Source: Tubulanus polymorphus (lineage: Eukaryota; Nemertea; Palaeonemertea; Tubulaniformes; Tubulanidae). Taken from it: DNA of 64,000 nt. Shown here piece by piece: positions 32,556 through 44,662 of this stretch (positions are counted from its first letter, which is position 1; the number at the start of each line of letters is the position of its first letter). The translations under genes were made by a program, and so were the position numbers. The notes under the pieces were generated by a model. It searched no databases, was not told the origin of the DNA, and worked only from the letters and a program-made list of their open reading frames with translations. The stretch is taken from the NCBI RefSeq assembly GCF_964204645.1, contig NC_134029.1, positions 7,704,001 through 7,768,000 of the forward strand, written 5' to 3'.

Positions 32556-34745
32556 TAAGCCTTTTTACAGTTTCCAGGCGTCATTTTTTTTGGTACCCGC
32601 CGGGTCCGCATTGTTGAATTTTTTGTCCCTATTTTTCTCCGGTTTAGTTTTTTTATTTCGTTCATATCTCTGGATTTGATTAAGATAGAAACAAAGTAAA
32701 AATATTGATGAACTCGGCTGATAATAAACTTTTTTATGATATCACTCATTTATAAAGTTAATGCAACAATGTGCGCTGGTGAAGTTATAAACATTGATAT
32801 CGTCTTCCCGATAATTCAACTTGAATTAATGCTCATCTCATTCAAAAGTTCGTAATTCTTACAAATATTAATCTACATTTTTGAAATCTTCAGGACCAAT
32901 AGCCATCTATATGTGGTCTTATATACCTTTTACCGTTTTCAATTATCTTTATTAGTTTTTAAGTAATTGCGAGTCAAACTTCCAAAACACGTTTTCTAGA
33001 GTATCATGTGTGCATATTTATATCAAGAAATTTGCCAATTTAACCGGTCCTACATTGTTAAAATCAAAATTTTCAGTAACTATGGAAACAAGGGCACCTA
33101 GTTATTTGAAAAAAATGGTAAATAGAGATATATTTCTAGTAACACAGGGACAGACTACGGGTTTGGAGGGTCGGTAGTCCGGACCCCTGCAACTTCCCAT
33201 TAAGATTACCATCTTTGTCAAGACAGTGATCGCATAAAACTTACAAATCTATCACTCATCCTCTTGCAAATTAAATTGTTTTGGATGTATTTGTTTCAAC
33301 ACCGAGGGGCACCCTACTCACAGCCTTAAACCACGGAAAATGTCCTTATTTTTGGACCCCTCTCCCAATCATCTAAGATAGTCAAAAAAGTCGAAATAAG
33401 TCTTAGTGTCAGGCATTTAAGTTTCATTGATCTCCTGTCTATATTATATCGTTTCACAGTATATTGCATCAATGAAATATGGCCGTTGGCAGGTGATTCT
33501 GGAGCCAGTTGCTCAAAAGTTAACCATCAGAAATACCATGGTGTAATGGCGAGCACTCGGTCTTCAGTTAAATACCGGTACCCGATTTACATTTTTGAAT
33601 TTTCAGCAGCAGCTCCACACAAATGGAGGCAGCCACGGCTGTGTCAAACTTGAGGCTTGCAAACCGTTGGATCGGCTTTGCTTTTTTGAGAATGTTCGAT
33701 GTTCGATCTTTATTACTGATCGTGACAAGAGCTGGAAGGTGTTTCAAATTGAATTTGAATATATTTGGCTTAGTCGATTGTGTTGAAAAGATTGGAACTT
33801 TGGAATATATAAGTAAGGAACATAACTTTCGTTTACTTTCTGTCAAAATTGATCTCGTGTGTTTGATAGTTGTTTTGAGATTTGGCACGAATTCTAAGTT
33901 AGTTTTGATCACACAAGGTCTGTATTAGCCCACTTCACGTAAGTAGCCATGCAAATTTGCGACGGCAATGCGACGCAGCATTGAGACTTTGGTCCTCATA
34001 CATGTGCCACATAATGTCTGACTTTCACATTTGCAATCGTATACCCGTACGTGCAGTTTTGGAATCGAATGAAACACGTTGGACAAAATGATCTGTTGTG
34101 AACCTAGGTAGCTGGTTAAAGCAACACCTGGTTTATTTTGTTTATTTTGACAAATCCTAGAGAATATATATCTTTAATAACCACTTTTCAAAAACCTAGG
34201 TGCCCTTATTTCCATGGTTACTTAATAAATTGATTTTCAACAAAGTAGGGACCGGTGAAATTGTGAAATTTCCTGATATAAAGATGCACCCAGGGGACCC
34301 GGGAAAACGAGTTTTGGAAGTTTGACTCGCAATTACTTAAAAACTAATAAGGATAATTGAAAACAGTAAAAGGTATATAAGACCACATATAGATGGCTAT
34401 TGGTTCTGAAAATTTCAAAAATGTAGATTAATATTTGTAAGAATTACGAACTTTTGAATGAGATGAGCAATAATTCAAGTTGAATTATCGGGAAGACGAT
34501 ATCAATGTTTATAACTTCACCAGCGCACATTGTTGCATTAACTTTATAAATGAGTGATATCATAAAAAAGTTTATTATCAGCCGAGTTCATCGATATTTT
34601 TACTTTGTTTCTATCTTAATCAAATCCAGAGATATGAACGAAATAAAAAAACTAAACCGGAGAAAAATAAGGACAAAAAATTCAACAATGTGGACCCGGC
34701 GGGTACCCAAAAAAATGGCGCCTGGAAACTGTAAAAAGGCTTATT
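32556..34745. mobile_element. Foldback element with ~585-bp inverted arms
   Basis: The left arm 32556-33142 and the right arm about 34155-34745 are inverted copies with high but imperfect identity; the arms share aagcctttttacagtttcca at the outer end and a stretch around gggcacctag at the inner end. The 1-kb centre has no transposase that I recognise. It holds a pyrimidine acceptor before 33610 and overlapping frames to about 33810, whose alternatives are equally plausible, so no exon is called. Single-arm relatives lie at 19690-20345 and 42023-42262. The 68-82 codon frames in the arms are mirror images of one another. Confidence 0.75.
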
Positions 34746-37700
34746 GTACCACACGCGCTCAATCTTTATCATCAATTTCAGCATTTGCTAACTGTTAATG
34801 CTCACAGGGCTATTACCCGACTAACCGCTGTTGTGTAAGATTTAAACCCTAGATCCAATTATCAGGTTTCAAATCTGATGGATTATTTGAGTCAATCCGA
34901 AGACTGCATGATAGCCCGACTTGGTCTTCATTCTAAGATTGTTTGTAAGGCAAAAGAATGAAATGTTTATTCTAGAGGAAAACAAATTTGGTTAATACTC
35001 TGAATTGGTGACTTTTGTTGAAAATAACAAAATTTATAGTTTCGTTATAGGTGAATCTAGTTGAGAAGCCAAGTCAAGACGGTAATGCCGCATTGACCTC
35101 TCCCAATACGCCTCTGTATACGATCCAGGTAACATACGGTTACCAGTTTGGTCGATCGAATCTGCCAAGTCTGCCAGAAGCCGTCTCGTAAATTGGAATT
35201 TATGACGGCTATACTCTCTGCAGGTGAATATATAAACACAGTGATTATTATCGTGAATTGGTCGCGAATGTTTTCAGTTCTAGTGTATACCTACGGGCAA
35301 ATAAGCGACACTCGAATCATACGAAATCCAGTAGCTAAGACACGGAGCGAGGTTTTACTACTCGAGATTGGGTTTGCGTGACATTATTCTCTCGGGACCA
35401 ACGCGGGTTATTGTACCCGCGTTACAGTGACATAACTCTACTGGTCGGGATTGAAAAAACATGTTATTGTACCGGGAGAAGACGAATCACCGCTCACAAA
35501 TCTGAATTGTGTACAATGGAGCTCTCGCAACCCCTCGTATAATCGATCAAGCAAGATGTTAAATTCGCTTGCATTGTCTACCTTCAGATAATTTCATCAA
35601 CGACTTCCTTATCTATGTCGTTGAAGAATGCTTCTACCACAGTATTGGGGGAAGAGTTCCGCAGTTAACAACGAGCAATCTCAAGTGTTTATCTCTGGTC
35701 GAACATATTCACCCTGGGCAGTACCGCTTCCATATAGTGCGTGCTTCGGAATATTCGAGTTCCGACCAGCTCTAGATAGTCAGTCGTCCCCACCTAGATA
35801 TCATAGATATATAATGAAACCCTTTGAACAATGGGCAGTACGTTTCGTATTACTGTCGTGATGACATTGGCGCGAGGTTCAGATGTCACCTACGAGGGTC
35901 GTATGATATCTAGGGATATAGATGCGAGGTTCAGATGTCATCTGCAAGGGTCGTATGATATCGTCGTTTGAATTGAAAAGAACAACACTTCACAACATCG
36001 CGAGATTGTGTCGGTTAGAGTACGGAAAGACGATCGGTCCATAGAATGTGGAATCACAAGAGAGCAAATTAAATGTCAGATAGATAGATGGTACGAATAA
36101 TACAAGGGCAAGATCCGGCTGCCGAGTAAACATGTACCCGCTCCTTGAAGTTCGCGATCATTTCGCAATTGTTAATGGCACAATCTGGTAATTCTATCAG
36201 GGCCCCATCTGAACATCCAAAGATTACTAACGTAATAGGTGCGCACCAAAAGGATATCTAACCGTTGAGCTATTAAGTTATCAGATGATTGACGACCCTT
36301 CTGGGAATATTTTTCCCATTTTCATCAATATCAACCAGATTGTCAGAGGTTTTTCATCCGGCCATTTATTTCGACAAGAGAGAACACAGTCATCTCAGAT
36401 TTTCGAGTAATCGAAATGAACTACCTACAGTCATCACCGTTTCTAACTATTCAAAGATTTGCGTCATGAGCGCAATATCATGTTTTCTCACTTAGGGTTA
36501 CGTCACTTCAAGTTAAAGCACCGACTAAGTGAATAACCGTGTTTCCTTGGAAACTGTTCAGATATTCATAATGGACTTGGCAAAATTCATCATCGCAAAG
36601 TTGTTTTTTTCCGGCATTCGAAATAGGTTTGAACTCGTCGGGAAATTCGCTGAATGTATAGATTCGCTTCGCCGCAGCTGTACATCGAATCTTCTGTTGA
36701 AAATACTTTCCAACTTTACCATGTTGATCTGGTGCGGTGAATGGATTTAAACCAGGAGATAAAACTGTTCACATATCGGTAACCCATCGCAGCTTGCCGA
36801 GGTCTCCAATTTTGTTTAGATGATGCGATATTACTCCAGTTCAATCTATCCGAAATCTAGGTGTTGTTTTTGCCTATCCATAAACGTGTTAATAACTTAT
36901 GCCTTACAGCATGATTAATATTACAAACGATTCGAGAAGTTATAATAAACACGACCATTTGACCTATTCATAAACCAGTTTATATTGCAATGCATGTAAT
37001 TATGCAAAACAATTAGTGTATATCATTGATGGGTAATAACGAAAATACACAAATTTCGATGAGCACCGTTAAATATAAGGACAGATTGTACATGTGTAAA
37101 ACGATGCGTTTTTGTAAAAGAATTTGCTCGCTGCCATTTTGCTTAGACACTAAAGAACTATTTGTTTTGTGTAGTCTATCATATTTCACCAGTCTCTCGA
37201 TATCTAACCGTGAAAATCTCGAATGGCCCCGACCAGTCATCACATCAATTTAACTTTCCCCCAAGTGATTAAAAATGGTTTTCTTTCCAATTCATATTTC
37301 CATCGATATCGATGACTTATCACGTTAGTGCCGATATTGAATATGCTCCAGGATTTCACAGTTTTTAAGAATGACCTTTCTTTCCAATCAATAGTTTATG
37401 TATGTATAAAGATAACTTGCAGACGGCGCCATTGCAGACGAGAAAATGTAAAAATTACGGCGCTGAAAATCTCAAAGACTTTGTGCACGTTTTTACGCGT
37501 ATCTGTGCGATAATTTTCGTTTCTTTGCGCCACCCACCATACACCATGGAAAACCAAAAAATATATATTTCATTCAAATATAAACGTCTATCAACAAATT
37601 TCCGTCAGAAAGTGGCACGCGTTGTCTCGAAGAATTACCTTTGATCTGAAGGTTGAAGAATCAAATGAATTGCATCAAAAGACGCCAATAAGAAGCGCGT

Positions 37701-37999
37701 ATGCGAAGTACAAGTCGAATGAAAGCGACAGGCGCCAAGAGAAAATTGCAAATATTGATGAAATCGGGAGGAAATGAAAAGTATCGGTTGAATGCAGGAA
37801 ACTTATAACGTTTTCAAAGAATTTATGCCAACATGGAAAAAATTCCCGAAATGAAAATTCGAAATTGAAAAACGTGTCATGTAAGTTCATTTCACGAACA
37901 CGATTGACTCCATATATCCCCAACGACCTATAGTCATCTTAACTGTTTCATTCATCATCCATTATCCATTAACATTAGAAAAGATAATTATAATTAATT
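34746..37999. other. No gene called; one weak exon, one tandem duplication
   Basis: A plus-strand segment 35147-35223 (acceptor gttaccag, donor GCAG/GTGAAT) is open and reads VDRICQVCQKPSRKLEFMTA, too short to call. Two imperfect copies of a ~55-bp unit (gaggttcagatgtca...gggtcgtatgatatc) lie at about 35873-35961. Confidence 0.35.
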
Positions 38000-39839
38000 A
38001 GATGCCATCTCATGGCCTAATTGGGAATTTTACGGGGACTGGAGCTTTCGCAACCATCGTAGACTCGCTTTAATCAACACGCTTTTTCTAATAAAACTAT
38101 TCTTCGGCTCAAGATGCAATATTCTTTTAGTCTGCAGGACAATGCATTTCTTTGCAGCTCCCAGGAACATAGAGACGGCATGCGCTGAACGCTGAATTGC
38201 ATCTTGCACGAAACGAATTTAGACCTGGATTGAAAAATGCGTGTGTTGATCGAAAAAGTCTTCAGGTCCATGCAAGTAACTTTTTCATGAAAAGTAACAG
38301 ACTGCGGATATAATTTTTCTGAATGAAAAGCACCGTTTATGTAATTGCACCGAAAAAATAATTTGCGTCCTTAATGTGGAATATCTGTCCAGCAGATATC
38401 TGCATATCGAATGTCTTCTCTCTCGAATTTGCGAATTTAAGATTGGAAAATTAATATCACATTTGCATAATTTAGTGCGTAATTGATTAATCATACTATC
38501 ACCGAAGGAGACAACGCTTGTAGCACCACTACGCGTAGAAAAAGAAACATAACCCGTTCGTTGATGAAATCTGCCTCTCCATATAACGTACATTTTTGCC
38601 GAACCCTAATCAACATGGTTTATGTTTGAGTCGATAGTGGTTTAACAGTCTCGACAGCGGATGCGAGGTAGATCTAGCGATAAATTGCCTCGCTTATGGT
38701 CATTTACAACGATTTCCAGCACGACAAACACCTAACGGCCATTCGTTACATTAATAACAAACAATACACCGTGATATTGAATAACGTAATGGTTCCATCG
38801 GCGAATAACAAGGGTCGAATGCGCGATGATGACTTCGATAAGGAAATTAATGAACAAACTACATGCGGACCGCGGAAGGGTCGTACCTGACGGATTGATA
38901 TTTCCCTCCTGGGGGTAATTGGGTTTTATATCGACCAAACACTTCTATATGAAGACGAATTTTGCACGAAGCTGCTTAAAGCGCCATATGAAATCCACTC
39001 AGGCCATCCGTTCTAGTTACCTAAACGTTTTATTTCTTTCCAAATAGTTAGTTAGTATCTTGACTTATTCCGAGTTCGGTCCTGGCCGACGATAAGTGGC
39101 CTGACTGGTTTTGTGATTACATGTGAAATTCCTCCACGACAAAAAGACTATAGGGAATGCACAAACAAACGCATAGAGGAAGAAAAAGTAATATCAGTCC
39201 AGTCAAAACAGGACGAAATGTATAGTGAGGTTAGACAAAATTGCTCAAACTCCAATTTTATGATAAATTGATAGAACATACTGACCTCAGTTCATATACG
39301 ATATCTATATGGTTTGCATTCTTTGCAACAATGTAAAAAATGCATTTCCATGGCAACAGCATCCTGTTTTCACCATATTTTGGGTAGATAATGTGGGGCC
39401 AAGTCATGAGAAAAATACAAACTTAGGGTCAAAACTTATGTTTTCCAATATGCGCTGTCCATATATGGCATTTAGAAATTGATTCGATTCAAGGTCAAGT
39501 TCATATCTAATTTCAAAGTCAAATTCAAACCAAGCACAGAAATTTAATTTTAAACGCCTTCTTTACATACGAAAATACAATATATCAATTTCAAATGATC
39601 AGGTTAAATATACATCATCAGATGAAAACATTGTTTCTTAGATTATGTTGCTAAGCCGCATGCAATGAGAGGTTTCCATAGAAACCAAAAAACCTAGTTT
39701 TTTCATCACCTGAAAGCGAAGCGTTATGTTACATTCATATTATGCGAAAGCAGTCACCCTTTTCATCAGTAAATGTCAGTTTTTTTAAGGAAAATATCAA
39801 GAGGTTTTAACTTATAGTCTTGATATTTAATTGTTATTG
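38000..39839. other. No gene called; one short ORF
   Basis: A plus-strand ORF, ATG 38696 to stop 38890 (64 codons, MVIYNDFQHDKHLTAIRYIN and on to GPRKGRT), is protein-like in composition but has no splice or homology support. Nothing else was found. Confidence 0.3.
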
Positions 39840-41560
39840 GCACTGTCATGAGATACAACTCCGCGGATGGAATTGGAATCACATAATTCTTCGTTCTTGC
39901 CACCAGGGGGAGTTAAATATTGAATAATATATAATTTGTCTGTATGTATTGGTATCTTTGCATATTTCGTAACCACAATCTATTGCAAAGTTGTAGCTCA
40001 TGACATGTCCTATGATTTTAGTGAGTTTGAAGGTCATTGGTTATTGTATATGGTCACCAGCGGGCGTTGAATAATTGAATTACTAAGTATTTCCTTATTA
40101 TATTGCCACCTGGGCATATTTCGTAACCACAATCAATTGCAAAACTGTAGCTCATGACATGTTCTATGATTGTGGGGAGTTCTTAGGTCATTGGGTTTTG
40201 TATAGGGTCGCCAGAGGGCGTTGAATAGTAGAATAATTTTGTATTTTTCTATTATATGAGTACCGGGTACCTAGGCATATTTTATTACCACAATCAATTG
40301 TCAATTTGGAGCTTGTGACATGTTCTACGATCGTGGTGAGTTTTAAGGTCATTGGTTCTTAGCCATCTCAATTATCTTGATCTTTCCTATTTGTATCCCC
40401 CAGGACCCATCAGCATGAAAAAAGTTTGGTCGATCGGACTCAAGATGGCCGTTTTTTTGTGTTTTTATTCCCAAAAATGTCAATTTTGGCCTGGAGTCCT
40501 GTAGCTTTCATGATGGTTCGGCATCTTTCATTGCAATTTTGGTGGGTATTCTATGAAAAGGGATCTTTACATGTGACAGGTCTTTTCGATCAGCAAATTA
40601 TCACACAATTGGCGGCCATCTTAGTGTCACCAGTACACTTTCGTAGGTAGAAAAATCTCCTCACATGGGATTTGGGATTACCCAATTTTTTGTTCTTGCT
40701 ACCAGGGGGAGTTAAATATTTGATTGGTATCTATGCATATTTTGTAACTACAATCAATTGCAAATTTGAAGCTCATGACATTTTATATAAATTGTGGTGC
40801 GTTTTGTGGTCATTGGTTTCAGTATATGGGCACCCTGGGCGTTGAGTAGTAGAACAACTTAGTATTTCCATATCATATTGGTACCTAAGCATATTTTTGT
40901 AACTACAATCTTGTAAAAGTTTTTCATGACATGGCTTATGATTATGGTGAGTTTCAAGCTCATTGGGTTTTGTACATGGGCACCAGGGGGCGTTGAATAC
41001 TAGAATAACTTAGTACTCCCATATTATATTGGTACCTACGCATATTTATGGCCCCGGCTGAACTTTAGTTGAGAGGGGGCATATAGATTTACCCCTGTCT
41101 GAATACCCCGCCGCCGCAAGTGACCTAGAGTCCGCAATTATTGACCGAATCATTTCAAACTTGGTACACAAGACAGTAGGATATCACTTGGGACAGAAGT
41201 CTATATAAAATTGGGTTGATTCGATTCAAATTATGGCCAACAGGGGGCCAACATGAACAACGACGTTTATAGCCTAGAGGCCGCAATTGTTGACCGATTA
41301 ATTTCAAACTTGGTACACAAGTATCACTTGGCTACCAGGGGCCGACCTGAAAATCAACGTTAACAGCCTAGAGGCCGAAATTGTTGACCGATTCAAATTA
41401 AAGCCATCAGTGGAAAACAGCCCTGTATCTTCACGTGGCGATGAATTTCAGGCCGGGGGCATTCGAGGCTTTGCCTCATTCTAGTCTGTAACCACAATCA
41501 ATTGCAAAATTCTAACTCATGGCATGTTCTATGATTGTGGTAAGTTTCCTGTTGCCCCTG
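39840..41560. repeat. Tandem array, ~154-bp unit, interrupted
   Basis: The motif gcatatttNgtaaccacaatc recurs at about 39960, 40113, 40275, 40735, 40889 and 41040, giving spacings of 151-162 bp. Each is followed by tgacatgttctatgattgtgg-like and caccagggggcgttgaat-like segments. A 290-bp unrelated stretch (40400-40690) and the Helitron-like element (41042-41486) interrupt it. The last partial unit runs into the CXC pseudogene at 41551. Confidence 0.75.
41042..41486 (+). mobile_element. Helitron-like non-autonomous element
   Basis: The right end has the short hairpin GAGGC-ttt-GCCTC followed by attCTAG and then T of the host repeat, the classic 3' terminus of rolling-circle Helitrons. The host unit (gcatattt ... 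tgtaaccacaatc) is interrupted exactly here. Internally there are about three tandem copies of a segment containing ttgttgaccgattaatttca. The 5' end reads TGGCCCCGGC, not the canonical TC, so the left boundary and subclass are uncertain. Confidence 0.55.
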
Positions 41561-41702
41561 ATGATTTACTATGAAATACGGATGCAATGGCAATTGTGTG
41601 AAGATGACATGTTCATGTAGAAAAAATGGCTTGGCTTGTACATTGGCTTGTCGGCAGTGTAAAGGTATCACATGCATGAATCATGGGGATGCCATTCAAT
41701 AA
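41551..41702 (+). pseudogene. Frameshifted C-terminal CXC (tesmin-like) domain fragment
   Basis: From ATG 41571 to TAA 41702 the frame encodes 43 residues with eight cysteines in CXC-type spacing, including TCSCRKNGLACTLACRQCKG. Just upstream, in another frame, is VAPDDLL, the residues that usually precede this tail, so a frameshift lies at about 41569. Short tails of this kind are often seen at the ends of mobile-element or repeat-associated proteins in invertebrates. Zinc binding by the cysteines is expected from the family. Only the tail is present; the rest of the protein is absent and the upstream sequence is the tandem array. Confidence 0.55.
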
Positions 41703-42022
41703 GGGCTTAATACTAGGTATTTAAACTGTGAACATTTGAGGCGACTATTCATAGCTCTATATTGACTGGACTATGTGTACTGTTTTATACGTCTACATGT
41801 ATTTGTTACATGAGATATGCGATTGCGATCATCTAATTTACCTTTCTTTAAGTTGATGATAAACTGGTTGCCAGAAGCTAATACCTGCAGAGACGTATGT
41901 GTTGAACACCCAATGCCAATTTCAATCATGTGTTTATAACATCTCAAAATTCATTATGACCTTAACCTTGAATCGATATTGCTTTTTTATATGAAGAAAA
42001 ACCACAAGAGCATTTGGCGTGT
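41703..42022. other. No gene recognised
   Basis: Nothing recognised between the CXC fragment and the foldback-arm copy. Confidence 0.45.
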
Positions 42023-42262
42023 CTGTTTATAACTTCACCAGCGCGCATTGTTGCATTAAATTTATGAATGAGAAATATCATTTAAAAAATTAATTCTCAG
42101 CTGAGTTCATCGATATTTTTACTTCTTTTTTATCATAATCCAATCCAGAGATATGAACGAAATAAGAAAATCAAACAGGGAAAAAATAGGAACAAAAAAT
42201 TCAACAATGCGGACCCAGCGGGTACCCAAAAAAGGCGCCTGGAAACAGTAAAAAGGCATATT
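42023..42262 (+). mobile_element. Single arm of the foldback family
   Basis: Matches the right arm of 32556-34745 from ataacttcaccagcgc to ggcgcctggaaac, through agagatatgaacgaaat and aaattcaacaatg. Only one arm is present, so it is a solo remnant. Confidence 0.7.
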
Positions 42263-42878
42263 ATATGAGTAGTCGAAATATCAAAGACTCTCGAAGTTCT
42301 TTTTAGTTTCTCCTTCATATTGAGGGTGTTTCTTCAGTTGAATAAGACAGCCACTTGTCTTTTGATAAGAAATACATGTAGTAGAACCAGATCGACTATA
42401 AATCTTGTATACTGTTTCAGATTCCGCCGATGGGATTTCTTCCATTCAGATTGTCACGACTCGCAGGAACTTGAACGAACATCAATAGCAGCACGCTTTA
42501 AACGGCATTCAATTGCACACGCGAGCAGCCTGGATTCGAATATTTTACGTGTATCAAAAGGTATAACTGGTCGGCAAATTTTAATATCATTAATTCGTTC
42601 GCTAGAAAAATATCATCATCATCTTTTAAATCTGCCAGGTATAGTTAAAAGTTGATCCGCCGAGAGACTCGTTGACAGGTTTAATAATGATTGAAAGCGG
42701 CCTGTCCGTATAAACTCACTGGTGGCTTTCCCGATGATGATAATCATCCCTTGAGTTATGAAGCCATTCATCAAATTCACGCTCTCGTGAAGCGAGATTT
42801 TATGAGCGCGAAATAAATCTTTAATCACCAATCGACTCTGAATTCATTGTGCCGTTTTAACGAGATATTTTGTCACAG
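42263..42878. other. No gene called; open minus-strand frame
   Basis: The minus-strand frame 42831-42619 (IKDLFRAHKISLHESVNLMN and on) is protein-like. It has an acceptor-like attcag before it and a possible donor (CACCA/GTGAGT), but the two alternatives (splice or stop) are unresolved. Confidence 0.3.
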
Positions 42879-43082
42879 AGACAGAATGAACAAGAGGCTG
42901 CCGGCTGCGTCGACAAGTTGCCTCGTCGCCAATTATGTCGTACGATATATCAACCTCGTAATATCGTGACGCCCACGAAAACATCTACGCATAAAACACG
43001 TCTCTTACTGGCACTGATTACTGCCGTTAACGTCTTATTAGGAATAACCAAAAAGAACGAAGAAAAGATATTTCGTATTTAG
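42879..43082 (+). CDS. Candidate terminal exon with a membrane-like segment
   Basis: After a strong acceptor (tattttgtcacag) the frame is open from 42879 (phase 0) for 67 codons to a TAG at 43080-43082. The product starts RQNEQEAAGCVDKLPRRQLC, has a hydrophobic stretch LLLALITAVNVLLGI and ends KNEEKIFRI. A second frame over the same bases starts at ATG and is also short and open, so the call is uncertain. No family is recognised. Confidence 0.25.
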   Translation, partial: RQNEQEAAGCVDKLPRRQLCRTIYQPRNIVTPTKTSTHKTRLLLALITAVNVLLGITKKNEEKIFRI

Positions 43083-44293
43083 GTTACAAATATACACCGT
43101 ATATTGTACGCATATTGTACATTCTGTGCATGCCAGTAGAGGAGCCAGCTATATAGAGCAGAATATATGCCCTCTATTTGCTACAACATGGTAGACGACG
43201 TCCCTGTGACAGCGCATCTCCTAATCTGAAGTATATTTAATTACAACCGGGAGCATCGCGGACCTTGGCGCAGACAAAAAGGGTTGGTCGAAGCTTGCAG
43301 TCGCCTATTCCGCAGCCGACCGGTATAGTAGTAGTACACTGAAATATGTTCGACTGTTTTTTTACGTCCGGTGACACGGTGAAAAATCAATATTTCTTTC
43401 ATGGGAACGAAATGACCCTTTCGTCCGAACGAAATGGTTTCAGTTACCAAATTGAATTACGTGGCAGGTTACGAAATAAATGTGTAATTAATATATTTCA
43501 ATCATGGAGTGTGAATGTGTTAATATAACGGTGATACGTGCAACTGACATTACGTTACGAAATGCGAGAACCTTATTCTTAATCTTACAGCATCAAATTG
43601 AAATATGCAACTGTTCGAATTTTGTTTCATGCAGTGGGGGATACTGGGGGTGTTGGGGTTCGGACTGCCCAATCCCTTGAATTTTGAGTTCCCCAAAAAT
43701 TCCATCCTCAAAAATTCGATGTCGAAATTAAGCTGAACAATTGAAAAAAATGTTTTGATGTTTTGCTGCGGCAATTAGTTGTTTCACCGATTAAGAACTT
43801 CTAAAAAATCTAAGTGTATTTGAGCAATGAAATCGCCGGTAAATCTTGGAAAAGGCCCTATATTTCTTAGGCCTGGGTCTGCTCTTGTCATATGTATGGT
43901 TTTAGCAGTACTGACACTTCCTAGTGCGCACCAACCATGGCGGAGCCCTAATAATGCAGATGTCAAAATAATCACGTCTTCACCTGAAAGAATTGTGCAT
44001 CATTCCCCTGGAAAGTGCGCTAAGCATTTTCTTGTAATAACCCGCGAAAAGCCTGCGGTAATTTGTGAACATAACAGCCCGCTTTGTGGCAGCGTTTGGG
44101 TGTAAATCGTGTACGATATACGTATATATACGCACACTTTCTTTTTCTATGTAGCCGCCGGGTTCATAATAATTGCAATAGGAATGTGCGCGGAAAATAG
44201 TTTGATTTGAAAATACGGGTACATGGAACTAAAGCGCTATCATCTCAGGCATTGTAATGGCGGACGGATGTGTACGTTTATTCTAAACGTTTA
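43083..44293. other. No gene recognised
   Basis: Only short unsupported frames were seen. Confidence 0.45.
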
Positions 44294-44339
44294 GTTATTC
44301 CATGGACGTATAATCTAGTTTATACGTCCATGGTTATTC
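44294..44339. repeat. Second hairpin flanked by 7-bp direct repeats
   Basis: A perfect 13-bp-arm hairpin CATGGACGTATAA / TTATACGTCCATG with a 6-base loop (44301-44332), flanked by GTTATTC on both sides (44294-44300 and 44333-44339). It shares CATGGAC...GTCCATG and the flank pattern GTTATWC with 5-48, while the inner six arm positions differ in both arms together. Confidence 0.7.
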
Positions 44340-44539
44340 CGTATAGTGTGTATGCATTTAATTTCAAGGGTCTAGAACAGTCTTAGTCCAAGGCTTTTCA
44401 GATAATACCAAGCATAGCAGTAGATTTAGACATGGATTTGATTTTGCAGGATGCGAACCCTCTTTTTGCTGAGAAAATTTGCTCTGGATGATTTCGTAGA
44501 TGGTTTGTAGACGACTCTATATCATTTGGCATCTTGATC

Positions 44540-44662
44540 ATGAAACATAGGGATTCTCAATCAGTAGCGCTGACTTGCGATTTCGTGTCAATCGTCAGTA
44601 ATGGGTCCTTCAGGACCGCGTGTTTGTATCCATTACTGCATCAAAACCGCTATAATTGTCAG
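44540..44662 (+). CDS. Candidate first coding exon, weak
   Basis: ATG 44540 opens 41 codons ending at CAG/GTGAGG (phase 0). The product starts MKHRDSQSVALTCDFVSIVS and ends LLHQNRYNCQ. The donor is good; the start context is ordinary. The frame continues open past the donor for 35 codons, which weakens the splice argument. Unrecognised. Confidence 0.2.

Noticed and set aside
33568-33928. Overlapping plus and minus ORFs of 63-114 codons in the foldback loop
   Set aside because: Both strands are open, no frame is clearly better, and the segment lies inside a mobile element; an exon cannot be supported.
32543-34798. Matching 68- and 82-codon ORFs (MSDIIKKFIISRVH...) in opposite orientation
   Set aside because: They are the two inverted arms of the foldback element read from mirror positions; a third arm at 42023-42262 does not keep the frame.
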